64,000 nt of DNA from DYJE01 sp041660385 (GCA_041660385.1 JBAZWJ010000007.1:55522-119521), one strand, 5' to 3'; counted from the stretch's first letter, positions 8,446 to 16,839 are shown. The notes: generated from the sequence alone by a model not told the origin. Numbers and translations are program-made.

Positions 8446-9762
8446 TCATGCAGCCTGCACCGCACCGCAGGTCTTTATCACCTGGCTAACCGTACTTAAG
8501 CTGAAGCTCGACAACATATGAACTGGTTTGTTGTGTTTTTTCCCAAGATTCTTCACCATGGCGCAAGCCGCGTGACTGTTGCAGTTCACGGGACAGAGAA
8601 CGATATCCGAACGTTTCAGACGGTTCTCCAGGGTTTTGCCCCCGCCTTTCATATGACCTGCATGGTATTCGAAAATACCACCGCTGCGCTCAATGACTTG
8701 CCTGTAAAGGGCTTCCATGCGTTCGATACCGCCTACGATAAGCACTCGTTTGCTGCACAGATCAAAAGCCGGACAGTCTTCTTCGCAACGGTTCAGCGAT
8801 GAAAAACTATTCATGGTTTGTTCCGCTTCTTTTCTGAATCGCCATTCGGCCTGCTTCCACTCCTCTCGTTCATCTGACAAATTCGTCAGTTGCATAATCA
8901 GGGACGATAGTTTCTGCTCCTTAAATTTAAGGGTTTCGGCTTGATCAATGACAATCTGGTTAAGCCTTTTATTTTCAAGTTCCAGTTCGGAAATCCGACA
9001 AACTCTATCATGACCGGGCTGTTCGAATGACGTGCGATTCAATCCGGTTTCCCCAGATCGCATGGGTTTTTTCGCTTGATCAAGCAACCGTTTAAGCGAT
9101 TCGTTTTCCTTGACAAGCGTTCGCCTTGAAACGAGAAGGTCTTTTATTTTCGTTTCCTGCTCTTTGGTCCGTTCGTCTGCCCTCGTCACTTGTTTTGTCA
9201 TTCTGGCAAAGGATTCAGCCTGGTTGTGCATGACCATGTGGATGGCTCCAAAGATGTCTTTTCGTGACGATTCGTCTAAATCGCGTCTGGTCACAGCAGC
9301 CCAGAGCTCAGCCAAATAATCACCGGAGTCAAAGGCTGTTTTCCAACAGCGCATGAAATCAGTTTCTGACAGCCCGTATAGTTCGGAGGCTTTTCGTCCG
9401 AATTTTCGATGAAGCAACCGGTTCACCCGCTGAGACAGGCGGTTGTCGGATTCCGCTCCAGCCACCAGAATTTCGTGGATTTCATAAGGTGTTTTGTCTT
9501 TGAACATAATTCCGCTTTTTTTAAGCAGTTGCTTCTGCTCAGCATGATCAAGACATATGCCCACCACAGGGCACCTGAAAACATGGTCAATTTCCCATAG
9601 TTTGAACGGAACAGCTTCCGTCTGCGCTTCAACCGACAGGGAAAAATCCGGCAGACTCTTCATGGTTTTGGTCGACAACATCTGGTCACTCGTCATCCCC
9701 TTGATTTCATGAACTGCGTTATGCTGATCATTTCCTTGCGAAACATTGTGTAACATGCACAT
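8446..9762 (-). CDS. DUF2325 domain protein with central coiled coil
   Basis: A 438-aa protein in three parts. Residues 50-190 have no domain I recognise. Residues 190-335 form a long charged, heptad-like coiled coil (KEQETKIKDLLVSRRTLVKE and onward). The C-terminal 95 residues match DUF2325: RVLIVGGIERMEALYRQVIE, then HAGHMKGGGKTLENRLKRSD and CPVNCNSHAACAMVKN, with conserved Cys and His residues that could hold a metal. A CEEDCPAFDLC cysteine cluster precedes the domain. The function of DUF2325 proteins is not established. AAGGAG lies 8 nt before the ATG. It follows a small gene and the leader RNA at 9807-9900, in an operon with a DtxR-type operator, which suggests iron-linked expression. 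Confidence 0.75.
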   Translation of the reverse strand: MCMLHNVSQGNDQHNAVHEIKGMTSDQMLSTKTMKSLPDFSLSVEAQTEAVPFKLWEIDHVFRCPVVGICLDHAEQKQLLKKSGIMFKDKTPYEIHEILVAGAESDNRLSQRVNRLLHRKFGRKASELYGLSETDFMRCWKTAFDSGDYLAELWAAVTRRDLDESSRKDIFGAIHMVMHNQAESFARMTKQVTRADERTKEQETKIKDLLVSRRTLVKENESLKRLLDQAKKPMRSGETGLNRTSFEQPGHDRVCRISELELENKRLNQIVIDQAETLKFKEQKLSSLIMQLTNLSDEREEWKQAEWRFRKEAEQTMNSFSSLNRCEEDCPAFDLCSKRVLIVGGIERMEALYRQVIERSGGIFEYHAGHMKGGGKTLENRLKRSDIVLCPVNCNSHAACAMVKNLGKKHNKPVHMLSSFSLSTVSQVIKTCGAVQAA

Positions 9763-9806
9763 GATATTTTCTCCTTGTTTGCTTGCTTGCTTGATTGATT
9801 GCGTCG

Positions 9807-9900
9807 AAAAAAAAGGCGTAACCCGATCCTTATAGTGATCGTATGTTACGCCTTCACTTTTTTCGGAAACTAAAAGTCCGAAAACCGTAAGACATCCCTA
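9807..9900 (-). ncRNA. Candidate cis-regulatory leader RNA / attenuator, copy A
   Basis: Lies between the stop of the 98-aa gene and the DUF2325 start. On the minus strand it shows, in order: conserved GGATG and TCTTACGG; hairpin 1 (TTTTCGG / CCGAAAA, 9884-9878 with 9866-9860); conserved AAAGTGAAGGCGTAACAT; a terminator hairpin GGCGTAAC / GTTACGCC (9852-9845 with 9822-9815); and eight U. The same layout occurs at 17132-17225 upstream of feoC. The conserved UUACG (within 9892-9885) can pair with CGUAA in the terminator's left arm, so terminator and antiterminator are mutually exclusive. I know of no named riboswitch with this consensus. Confidence 0.6.
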
Positions 9901-9913
9901 TTTTTTCATCTCG

Positions 9914-10210
9914 TCACTTGCTATCTATAAGAACCTGGGTCAGCCTTTTTCTCAAAGATTCAAGTTGTTTAGACTTGAACGATTTCCGGCTCTCGTCAAG
10001 CACGTCAATGGCCTCTTTGATGGCTTCTTTCAACTGGACTTCCCGGTACTTCCATGGGCAGCCTTCCATAAGAGTCTTAAGATTCCGTTGGTCCACATCC
10101 TTTCCAAGCATGGAAGCGATAAGGCATGTGTGCATATCAATTCCCTGCTGCAATTCCTGAACACTTTTATTCAATGCGGTTACAAACTCGTCTTTAATGA
10201 TCCCGTTCAA
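9914..10210 (-). CDS. Small conserved-looking helical protein, first gene of the DUF2325 operon
   Basis: 98 aa, no family recognised. The composition is helical and charged, with the sequence MLGKDVDQRNLKTLMEGCPW in the middle (one Cys) and a basic C-terminal helix. The start is a TTG at 10210 with AGGAG 8 nt upstream; no ATG is available in the right place. A DtxR-type operator lies 12 to 34 bp upstream. It ends about 14 nt before the leader RNA that precedes the DUF2325 gene, so both are probably transcribed together with attenuation between them. A role in metal homeostasis is inferred only from position. Confidence 0.6.
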   Translation of the reverse strand: MNGIIKDEFVTALNKSVQELQQGIDMHTCLIASMLGKDVDQRNLKTLMEGCPWKYREVQLKEAIKEAIDVLDESRKSFKSKQLESLRKRLTQVLIDSK

Positions 10211-10221
10211 AATAGCTACTC

Positions 10222-10244
10222 CTAATTTAATTCGAATGTTCTAA
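10222..10244. promoter_or_regulatory. DtxR-type operator before the 98-aa / DUF2325 operon
   Basis: A 23-bp AT-rich site. On the minus strand it begins TTAGAACATTCGAATT and ends AAATTAG. It matches the site upstream of the dtxR-family gene (10896-10918) at 19 of 23 positions and more loosely the one before feoC (17247-17269). Confidence 0.55.
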
Positions 10245-10253
10245 CTCTATGGT

Positions 10254-10288
10254 TCTAAAAAAGCCGTCTTGTCCATGGACAAGACGGC
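10254..10288 (-). terminator. Rho-independent terminator of the dtxR-family gene
   Basis: A perfect 26-nt palindrome (GCCGTCTTGTCCA and its complement, 10263-10288) followed on the minus strand by TTTTTTAG. It lies 37 nt past the regulator's stop codon and separates it from the DUF2325 operon. Confidence 0.85.
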
Positions 10289-10324
10289 ATAGGATCGATT
10301 CCCATAACTCAGTCAACTTTGATA

Positions 10325-10870
10325 TCAGGTTTTCACGGTATCAGCCTTCTGCTGATCAAGCCAGCATGGAAATTTTTCGGAGCAGATATCGCATTTATCA
10401 GCATCAAGACCCACTTTGCGGAATTCTTCAAACGAGTTCAACCAGCTCTCTCCAGTCCTCGGGCAGGTTTGGATAAATTCCATAAAGTCCGTAAGACTTT
10501 TCAATGTGGTTTCGCTGAGAGTATGCTCCATTTTACAAGCTTCTCCGTCGGCAGTGGGGCCGTCGATCTTCAGGATGTCGGTGAGAAATCTGAATAGAAT
10601 GCCATGCCTGCGGCGCATCTCTCTTCCAACGCCTGCCCCTTCTTCTGTCAACCTGACGTACTCATGTTTTTCATAGTCCACAAGATGCCTGTCATTAAGA
10701 GCACGAAGCATACTGGTAACCGTGGGCATCTTCACATCCATGCGACTTGCGATGTCCTTGACCCGAACAACCTTTTTTTCGGCGTCCAGATCGTAAATCA
10801 CCTCAAGATAATCCTCCATTGTTGAAGTCAGAGGTTTTTCTTCGTTTTTCCCTGCGGCTGTAACGCCCAT
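10325..10870 (-). CDS. DtxR/MntR-family metal-dependent transcriptional regulator
   Basis: 181 aa. The N-terminal winged helix (residues 15-75: STMEDYLEVIYDLDAEKKVV, then VKDIASRMDVKMPTVTSMLR) is followed by a metal-binding dimerisation domain (EMRRRHGILFRFL, CKMEHTLSE), where the C/M-E-H and R-R-H residues are the usual Fe2+ or Mn2+ ligands. A Cys-rich tail (CDICSEKFPC, near residue 162) is an addition. There is no SH3 domain, so it resembles the short MntR/TroR form. AGGTGG lies 7 nt before the ATG. Shared operators before itself, the DUF2325 operon and the feoC-porin operon suggest that it is an iron repressor controlling all three and itself. Confidence 0.88.
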   Translation of the reverse strand: MGVTAAGKNEEKPLTSTMEDYLEVIYDLDAEKKVVRVKDIASRMDVKMPTVTSMLRALNDRHLVDYEKHEYVRLTEEGAGVGREMRRRHGILFRFLTDILKIDGPTADGEACKMEHTLSETTLKSLTDFMEFIQTCPRTGESWLNSFEEFRKVGLDADKCDICSEKFPCWLDQQKADTVKT

Positions 10871-10895
10871 GGTTTAACCACCTGTCATTTGTGTT

Positions 10896-10918
10896 TTAGA
10901 TAATTCAAATTTAATTAG
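10896..10918. promoter_or_regulatory. DtxR-type operator (autoregulatory site)
   Basis: A 23-bp site beginning TTAGATAATTCAAATT and ending TAATTAG, placed just downstream of the -10 element of the dtxR-family gene. It is part of a longer inverted repeat TTAGATAAT / ATTATCCTAA (10896-10928). Confidence 0.55.
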
Positions 10919-10924
10919 ATTATC

Positions 10925-10953
10925 CTAATATAAAATCCCCACATCGGTGTCAA
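10925..10953 (-). promoter_or_regulatory. Sigma-70-type promoter of the dtxR-family gene
   Basis: Minus strand TTGACA (10953-10948), 17-nt spacer, TATTAG (10930-10925). It directly abuts the 23-bp operator. Confidence 0.5.
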
Positions 10954-10978
10954 GACAATTTCCTATAAAAAGTCAGCG

Positions 10979-12316
10979 TCATTTAATCTTTTCAAAATAT
11001 TCCCGGGTTATTTTCGTGATAACAGGAGTCAGCAGGAGAAGAGCGACAAGATTGGGCAGAGCCATCAATCCGTTGAATATGTCCGCCAGCGTCCAGGCCA
11101 TTTCAAGCTTCATTGTAGCCCCTATGATGACAAAAAACACAAAAACCACTCTGTAGGGAAAAACTGCCTTTTCACCGAACAGGTATTCCATGGATTTCTC
11201 ACCATAATAGCACCATCCCAGTATTGTCGAATAGGCGAAAAGAATGATGCCTATGGTCACAATCAATGCCCCGCCGGGGATTGCGGACTGAAATGCCATG
11301 GTTGTCATTTCCGCCCCTGTTTTGCCTGAATCCCAGGCACCTGTTACAATAAGGACAAGCCCGGTCATGGAGCATACTACAATGGTGTCTATGAAGGTCT
11401 GGGTCATGGATACAAGCGCCTGGGTTGCCGGATGCTTTGTTTTTGCAGCCGCCGCAGCTATCGGAGCGCTTCCAAGTCCTGATTCGTTTGAAAAAACACC
11501 CCGTGCAATTCCCATTCGTGCCGCAAGCATAACAGAAGAACCGAGAAATCCTCCTGACGCCGCAGTCGGATTAAATGCCTGCCTGAATATGAGTGCGAAG
11601 GCTTCAGGAAGTTTGTCGATGAAAATGATGAGTATGGCGATTGAGCCTGCAACATAGAAAACGATCATCACAGGAACAAGAACCGATGTCACCCTGCCTA
11701 TGCTTTTTATTCCGCCAAGTATGACAAGAGCGGTAAAAAACATGATGACAAGCCCCGTTGCCCACGTTGGCACGTTGAATGTCGCCTTGACAGCCTCTGC
11801 CACTGAGTTTGACTGAACCATGTTGCCGATTCCGAAGGCGGCTACAGATGCGAATACTGCAAAGAGAGTCCCCATCCATTTCCAACCGAGACCATTTTTT
11901 ATATAGTACATCGGGCCGCCGCACATATTTCCGTTTTTGTCCTTTTCCCTGTAATGAACGGCAAGAACGGCCTCAGCGTATTTTGTCGCCATGCCCACAA
12001 AGCCCGTAACCCACATCCAGAACATGGCTCCTGGCCCTCCGACTGCAATTGCTGTGGCGACACCTGCTATGTTTCCCGTACCGACAGTGGCTGAAAGAGC
12101 TGTCATAAGGGCCTGAAAATGGGAGATGTCTCCCTCCTCGTCCGTTTCTTCTTTTCTTTTGATGAATGCAAGATAAAGCGAGTGAAAGAGCTGGGTAAAC
12201 TGAAGCCCTTTAAGTATTAAAGTAAGCCATATACCGGTTCCAACAAGAAGTACAAGCGTTGGCACTCCCCATACATAGCCGTTTATTCCGTTTAGTATTT
12301 CGCCAAAATTTTCCAA
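10979..12316 (-). CDS. Sodium:alanine/glycine symporter (AgcS family)
   Basis: A membrane transporter of about 445 aa that takes up alanine or glycine with Na+. Around ten hydrophobic segments are visible. Family signatures include ALSATVGTGNIAGVATAIA, GGPGAMFWMWVTGFVGMATK and FSNESGLGSAPIAAAAAKT. I chose a TTG start at 12316 because GGAGG lies 7 nt upstream and the resulting N-terminus (LENFGEILNGINGYVWGVP) fits family members. An ATG at 12367 would add 17 residues and place the GGAGG inside the gene. It stands alone, with no obvious operon partner and about 25 bp from the promoter region of the dtxR-family gene. Confidence 0.88.
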   Translation of the reverse strand: MENFGEILNGINGYVWGVPTLVLLVGTGIWLTLILKGLQFTQLFHSLYLAFIKRKEETDEEGDISHFQALMTALSATVGTGNIAGVATAIAVGGPGAMFWMWVTGFVGMATKYAEAVLAVHYREKDKNGNMCGGPMYYIKNGLGWKWMGTLFAVFASVAAFGIGNMVQSNSVAEAVKATFNVPTWATGLVIMFFTALVILGGIKSIGRVTSVLVPVMIVFYVAGSIAILIIFIDKLPEAFALIFRQAFNPTAASGGFLGSSVMLAARMGIARGVFSNESGLGSAPIAAAAAKTKHPATQALVSMTQTFIDTIVVCSMTGLVLIVTGAWDSGKTGAEMTTMAFQSAIPGGALIVTIGIILFAYSTILGWCYYGEKSMEYLFGEKAVFPYRVVFVFFVIIGATMKLEMAWTLADIFNGLMALPNLVALLLLTPVITKITREYFEKIK

Positions 12317-12475
12317 ACAATTACCTCCATGATTAAAACATGTAAATCCTTCGTCCGACGCACTCATCTATTCTTTAAGCAAACATGTTGTCAACCATTT
12401 AAGATCATTTGGTTATATTATTACAGTTGTTATAAATACACTGATAAAGAATGTCGTTATTGAGACAGTGAATCC

Positions 12476-13171
12476 CTAAAACCGCTTTCGTTGAATCTGA
12501 ACATCGGGAATAACTGGTTCTGTTCCCGTCGTAGCAGTGAACTGGGTTTTATAGCCCCTTGAGTCGTCATAGGTATGAATTGTTTTGGTAACACGGTAGG
12601 TCCTGGAATATCGCTGCCCCACACCGATGACCGAAATGGATGTGCCTGTCTGGATATCAGGATTCCCGTCGGTCAGGCCCTTGCATTGGATCGTGTCGTT
12701 TTTTGACGTGATCGTGGGGTCGAACTGAAGAAGCTCCGCTCTGTAACTCATCTGAATGAGATTGGTTTTTGCGGGTGGAGCTGATCCTGTTGCGACAAAT
12801 GTCAGTGTGGATGGTTCGTACTGGTTAAAATGGGGTGTACAGGTGGAAAGAATTCCGTCAAACAGTTTGACCTGCTGGGATTGAGGCCCCATGAATAGGG
12901 AAATTTGAACACCGGGGATAAACTGGTCTGATTCACTGTACTTGAACGAGGACAAAGATGTGTCCCAGTTTTTCAGCGTCACTTCCAGTCTGTTCAACCC
13001 GCTGTCATAAGCAACCGACACGATGTCCATTGTAAGTTCCGGTTTTGTGGCACCATTCACCGCAATCATGGGGCGCCCCGGCCCTGACAGATTCAAGGCC
13101 GATGCCGTATCGAATGCCGTGAGACAAAAAAGGGAAAACACAATGGCCGTGATGAATGTTCTTTTTACCAT
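12476..13171 (-). CDS. Exported protein of unknown function
   Basis: 231 aa with a clear Sec signal peptide (VKRTFITAIVFSLFCLTAFD, probable cleavage after ASA near residue 25). The rest is rich in S, T, V and polar beta-strand-like segments (VSVAYDSGLNRLEVTLKNWD), without cysteines in a pattern that suggests a cofactor. It resembles a beta-sandwich periplasmic or surface protein, but I recognise no family. GGAGG lies upstream of the ATG. It stands alone between the AgcS symporter and znuA, both on the same strand but well separated. Confidence 0.6.
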   Translation of the reverse strand: MVKRTFITAIVFSLFCLTAFDTASALNLSGPGRPMIAVNGATKPELTMDIVSVAYDSGLNRLEVTLKNWDTSLSSFKYSESDQFIPGVQISLFMGPQSQQVKLFDGILSTCTPHFNQYEPSTLTFVATGSAPPAKTNLIQMSYRAELLQFDPTITSKNDTIQCKGLTDGNPDIQTGTSISVIGVGQRYSRTYRVTKTIHTYDDSRGYKTQFTATTGTEPVIPDVQIQRKRF

Positions 13172-13437
13172 GATCGACCTCCTGAAGGGTGTTGTACATT
13201 ATACATTGATTTCCTGAGCCTTTTCTTTAGCATCAGAGAAAAAAGAGTTCAATCATGAGCTGAGATTATTCTATATAGTCTGAAAAGAGGGTTTGGGCCG
13301 TATTCCATTAACGGCTGCCCCGGTCAAATCGAATATAAGCCTCGTGATGACACATGTTCAAAGGGGATTTTAGCATGGCTACTTCGGTTCGACTCGCACC
13401 TGAAACATGACGGCTCCCCGTCATCGTTTGCAGATCC

Positions 13438-14409
13438 TTATTTTCCCAGAACTCTGACAAGGGTTTCAAGGTTTTTCTTCATCACCTTTTCGTAGTAGTC
13501 AAGGGGGGCGTCATCGGGGCCCGATGCCACAGGATCGAGGAGCGAAACAGGAATACCCGTTTCTGCTGAGATGGTTTTTCCCTCCTTGTCCGGATACTGG
13601 GGTTCGGTGAAAATCGCGCCGGGTTTTTCCTTTCTGACCACGGACACCACATGGAGGATGTCGTGGGCGGACATTTCATGCCCGGCATGGGCGGAAATCA
13701 CGGCCACCACCGAAAGCCCCATGTCCCTGGCCAGATAATCGAAAACCCCGTGCTGGGTTACGATTCGATTGTTTTTCAGGGTTTTTCCCGCTTCACGGAA
13801 CTGCCGGGCAAGGTCGTTCAATGTTCCGGCATAGGCCTTGGCGTTGTCAACATACTGTCTGGCATGAGCCGGGTCTGCTTTTCCAAGACCGTTGGCGATG
13901 TTTCCGGCAATCAGGGCAGCCATGCGAGGACTTGCGAACAGGTGGGGATTGAGCCCGTGATGGTCATGACCGTGATGATCTCCGTGCATATCATGATGAT
14001 GTTTATCATGGTCCCCGTGATCTTCTTCACCATCGTCCGAATAGGCCATGATTTCTTTGACGCCTTTTGAGCTGTCGATGATTTTTATTCCCGGATTTGT
14101 CTTGTGAAATGCTTTGCCCATGAATTCCTCCATTCCCAGCCCGTTCACAACAAACACGTCCGTTTCGGCGATTTTCTTCATGTCCTGCGGCGTCAGTCCG
14201 TAATCGTGTGGGCAGCCCATGTTGCCGGGTATCATGAGCTTCACGGATACCCCTGATACGCCTTTGGTCACGTTCCGGGTGATCTGATATATGGGGTATG
14301 TGGAGACCAGGACGTGAAGTGGTTTGGTGTTCCTGGACGAGGCATCGGCGAAAAGAGCCTGGGACAAAAGGAAGCATAATACAACAAAATAAACTCTCAC
14401 GTGTTTCAT
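13438..14409 (-). CDS. znuA: Zinc ABC transporter substrate-binding protein
   Basis: A 323-aa periplasmic metal-binding lipocalin-unrelated cluster A-I protein. It has a signal peptide (HVRVYFVVLCFLLSQALFAD), metal ligands in CPHDYGLTPQD, HGLNPHLF and HAGHEMS, and an acidic E late in the chain. The central loop is extremely His-rich (DHGDHDKHHHDMHGDHHGHD, residues about 127-150), which is the usual ZnuA zinc-acquisition loop. The ATG at 14409 has AAGGAG 8 nt upstream; the upstream ATG at 14445 does not. It is divergent from zur with two palindromic boxes between them. No znuB or znuC follows (the next downstream gene is unrelated), so the permease must be encoded elsewhere. Confidence 0.9.
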   Translation of the reverse strand: MKHVRVYFVVLCFLLSQALFADASSRNTKPLHVLVSTYPIYQITRNVTKGVSGVSVKLMIPGNMGCPHDYGLTPQDMKKIAETDVFVVNGLGMEEFMGKAFHKTNPGIKIIDSSKGVKEIMAYSDDGEEDHGDHDKHHHDMHGDHHGHDHHGLNPHLFASPRMAALIAGNIANGLGKADPAHARQYVDNAKAYAGTLNDLARQFREAGKTLKNNRIVTQHGVFDYLARDMGLSVVAVISAHAGHEMSAHDILHVVSVVRKEKPGAIFTEPQYPDKEGKTISAETGIPVSLLDPVASGPDDAPLDYYEKVMKKNLETLVRVLGK

Positions 14410-14512
14410 GGCTTGTTTCTCCTTGGGATTCGATGTTTTCATCAAGATAACATTTTTTCAGCCTGTCCATCGGCATCTTCCCGATTGGGGCAGAAAAAAT
14501 GTCCTTTGTGTT

Positions 14513-14532
14513 AATGCAAATGCATTTGCATT
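14513..14532. promoter_or_regulatory. Zur box 1 (perfect 20-bp palindrome)
   Basis: AATGCAAATG followed by its exact complement CATTTGCATT, immediately downstream of the znuA -10 element. It shares the TGCAAAT...ATTTGCA core with box 2. Confidence 0.7.
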
Positions 14533-14538
14533 TTCAAA

Positions 14539-14567
14539 ATAATAGGAATCGCCGTTTCCAAAGTCAA
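14539..14567 (-). promoter_or_regulatory. znuA promoter
   Basis: Minus strand TTGACT (14567-14562), 17-nt spacer, TATTAT (14544-14539), lying between the two Zur boxes. Confidence 0.55.
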
Positions 14568-14572
14568 GCATT

Positions 14573-14592
14573 ATTGCAAATTGATTTGCAAT
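14573..14592. promoter_or_regulatory. Zur box 2
   Basis: ATTGCAAATT / GATTTGCAAT, a 20-bp palindrome with one mismatch, 64 bp upstream of the zur start. Together with box 1 it could let Zur control both divergent genes. Confidence 0.65.
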
Positions 14593-14655
14593 AAATTAGT
14601 TGATTCGTTATATCTTAAACTCAAGGCTTTTTTTGAAATCATCAAGGGAGAACGC

Positions 14656-15027
14656 ATGACAAGGCAGACATCACAGCGCAGCGCCATTGAACAGGTCATC
14701 CAGGATTCGGACAGACCCATGGGCATCGATGAAATTCTCTCAAAGGGAAAGGAAATCGTGGAATCGCTGAACCAGGCCACGGTTTACAGGAATGTAAAGC
14801 TGCTGCTTGACTGTGGAACGGTCCGGCAGATCCTTCATCCAACTCAGGGAACGCTTTACGAAACAGCAGAAAAAGACCATCACCATCACTTTCACTGTCA
14901 TGGCTGCAACAAGGTTTATGATGTTCCAGGCTGCGCTTTGAAAGAGGACGGCATCGCACCCAAGGGATTCGTAGTTGAAGATCACGAGGTTTTTCTATAC
15001 GGGAAATGCCCGGAGTGTTCAGGCTAA
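14656..15027 (+). CDS. zur: Fur-family zinc uptake regulator (Zur-like)
   Basis: A 123-aa Fur-family repressor. The winged helix (residues 5-75: RSAIEQVIQDSDRPMGIDEI, then NQATVYRNVKLLLDCG) is followed by the metal-binding region DHHHHFHCHGCNKVYDVPGC and a CPEC zinc site near the C-terminus. I chose the ATG at 14656 because AAGGGAG lies 6 nt upstream; the earlier start at 14581 would lie inside Zur box 2. Being divergent from znuA argues for Zur over Fur or PerR. The next gene starts 13 bp after its stop and is probably co-transcribed. Confidence 0.85.
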   Translation: MTRQTSQRSAIEQVIQDSDRPMGIDEILSKGKEIVESLNQATVYRNVKLLLDCGTVRQILHPTQGTLYETAEKDHHHHFHCHGCNKVYDVPGCALKEDGIAPKGFVVEDHEVFLYGKCPECSG

Positions 15028-15040
15028 AGGAGAATCAGAT

Positions 15041-15355
15041 ATGATCCACAAGGCGAAAAGTTTCTTTTCATTATTTTCTGAACCGATCAAACGTTATCTT
15101 TTCCATTTCTCGGCATTTGCCGGCCTGTTCGCGGGAACAGCCCGCTGCCCTGTCTGTGGACAGACATTATGCCCGGCAGGAACCACTGGCCTGGGCCTCC
15201 TGGCAGCGCTGTTCGCCTTTATCACAAGCCGCTTGAACAAAAAACACCGCCACGATCACAAGAGCATTTTTTGGAGGAAAATTGATCAAAGGTCAAAACA
15301 TAAACCGGCCAGCACCTTGAACGATGATCGACATCCAGCCGATCAAGCGGCTTGA
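15041..15355 (+). CDS. Small membrane protein with CPVCGQTLC motif, downstream of zur
   Basis: 104 aa starting at an ATG with AAAGGAG upstream, 13 bp after zur. It has an amphipathic N-terminus, one Cys motif (ARCPVCGQTLCPAG, residues 35-48) that could hold zinc, one hydrophobic segment (TTGLGLLAALFAFITSR), and then a basic, His-containing tail (NKKHRHDHK). I recognise no family. Its place in the zur operon and its Cys/His content suggest a role in zinc handling, which is inference. Confidence 0.6.
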   Translation: MIHKAKSFFSLFSEPIKRYLFHFSAFAGLFAGTARCPVCGQTLCPAGTTGLGLLAALFAFITSRLNKKHRHDHKSIFWRKIDQRSKHKPASTLNDDRHPADQAA

Positions 15356-15600
15356 AATCAAAATCGTAACTTTCGGTTCATATTCTCCCGCTGGTCCAAT
15401 AAACATTATGACACGCATAATGAAAAAAATAATACATTATGACATCACAAATGCATATTTCAGCCCGGAGAAAGAGCAGAACGTAATTTTTATCTATCTG
15501 ATTTTATTGTATTTAAATGATGTATTGATGACATAAAAATTACACAGTGACAATCAGGATTGCCGTCATACAAACTCACACATACAAAAACCATGAATCA

Positions 15601-15632
15601 GGAGAGCGAACCGGGAAAAGGGTTCGCTCTCC
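15601..15632. terminator. Strong hairpin 3' of the porin gene
   Basis: A perfect 12-bp stem (GGAGAGCGAACC / GGTTCGCTCTCC) with an 8-nt loop, 10 nt beyond the porin stop. It has no U-run, so it may stabilise the transcript's 3' end instead of acting as a classical terminator. Confidence 0.5.
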
Positions 15633-15641
15633 AAAGCCGCG

Positions 15642-16772
15642 CTAAAACTCCACAGTCAGCTGGACCGATACCGTATCAACTGTCTGGTAATCACCAGCAT
15701 AGGAGCTGTTCATGTATTCAAGAGCAAGGCTTGTCTTATTGAACATATCCCAGTTCATCACAGCACCGAACTGGGTTTCGGCGAGAAATTCGCCGTGTTC
15801 CGCATCACCGTCATTGGAACCGCCGTAACGGAGAGCCGCATTCAGGTTGTCCATGAACGCATAGCCCACTTCGATGTTCCAGGCTTCGGGGGAGCGATCC
15901 GTCGTGTCTGCCGCATCGTAGATTTCTCCGGCTTTGAATTTATCAATGGCTGCCAGATATTCAGCGTTCACTGTCAGTTTGTCCATAAGGGTCGCTGAAA
16001 CAAAAACGCTCCAGCCAGCCACATACTGGTCAAGATCGTCTTGAACCTGTTCTGAAAAAGCGTCAGTCGATGCAAAGTTTGACGTATATGACGCCCCAAA
16101 AGAGATGCCTTCCATGGGAGCAACGGTGACACGTGCCACGTAATTTGAAAGGGTGTCGTCCTCGCCCCGTTCCTCTGTCTTACCGTTATAGATACCCAGA
16201 TCAAGATTCACTTTTTCATCAAGCAGACGGCAACCCACCACAACCGCGCCTTCGTTTGTTTCACCCAGTTCAAGGGTAAGAGGATCGCTGATGAAACTGC
16301 TTTCAAATGTGCCAAAAGGGATGTACAACCGACCTGCCGTAAGACTTGCCGGGCATCCTTCGGGTCCTTTCAGCGTGATATACCCTTCATCAAGAAACAC
16401 ATCATCGTCTTCGTATTTAAAAAGAACGTGGGCATCCACCTGCGGTGCAATGACCGCATCAATGGCCACTTCCACGGCTGACAGGTCCACATCACCCGTT
16501 TTTTCATCTTGTCCTGCGGGATCATCAAGGTCTGTGTTGGAATAACCCTCCTCAACCTCAACAGCACCGCTGATTTTGACGTTTTCAAACCACGACGCCT
16601 CTTTTTTAAGGTTCATGGATTCTTCAATCTTCTGTATCCGGTCTTCCAGACTTTTTCCTTCGGAAGATGGGGCAGTTTGAACATCTTTACCTGTTTCAAG
16701 GCACATGGCAGGGTTAACAACAAAAATACCGGCCAGAAGCAGCCATGCCAACGGGAATAAAACTTTCTTCAT
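15642..16772 (-). CDS. Outer-membrane beta-barrel porin, LbtU-like
   Basis: 376 aa. A signal peptide (KKVLFPLAWLLLAGIFVVNP, cleavage near AMC) is followed by a short coiled segment (LEDRIQKIEESMNLKKEASW) and then about 320 residues of alternating amphipathic strands ending in VQLTVEF; the terminal Phe is typical of BamA-inserted barrels. The arrangement matches the LbtU family of TonB-independent siderophore porins as I remember it; a generic porin is the alternative. The ATG at 16772 is preceded by AAGGAG at 11 nt, and a GTG 9 nt earlier is closer to it. It is 67 bp downstream of the feoC-like gene, in the same iron-type operon, which supports an iron-uptake role. Confidence 0.65.
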   Translation of the reverse strand: MKKVLFPLAWLLLAGIFVVNPAMCLETGKDVQTAPSSEGKSLEDRIQKIEESMNLKKEASWFENVKISGAVEVEEGYSNTDLDDPAGQDEKTGDVDLSAVEVAIDAVIAPQVDAHVLFKYEDDDVFLDEGYITLKGPEGCPASLTAGRLYIPFGTFESSFISDPLTLELGETNEGAVVVGCRLLDEKVNLDLGIYNGKTEERGEDDTLSNYVARVTVAPMEGISFGASYTSNFASTDAFSEQVQDDLDQYVAGWSVFVSATLMDKLTVNAEYLAAIDKFKAGEIYDAADTTDRSPEAWNIEVGYAFMDNLNAALRYGGSNDGDAEHGEFLAETQFGAVMNWDMFNKTSLALEYMNSSYAGDYQTVDTVSVQLTVEF

Positions 16773-16839
16773 GTGATACACATCTCCTTTTCTTGCAATT
16801 TAATGTTAAATCAGATTGTTCGGCAACGCGCAGATACAG

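Noticed and set aside
9807..9900. Plain intergenic terminator of the 98-aa gene
   Set aside because: Conservation with 17132-17225 extends far beyond the terminator and copy B has no gene directly upstream to terminate.
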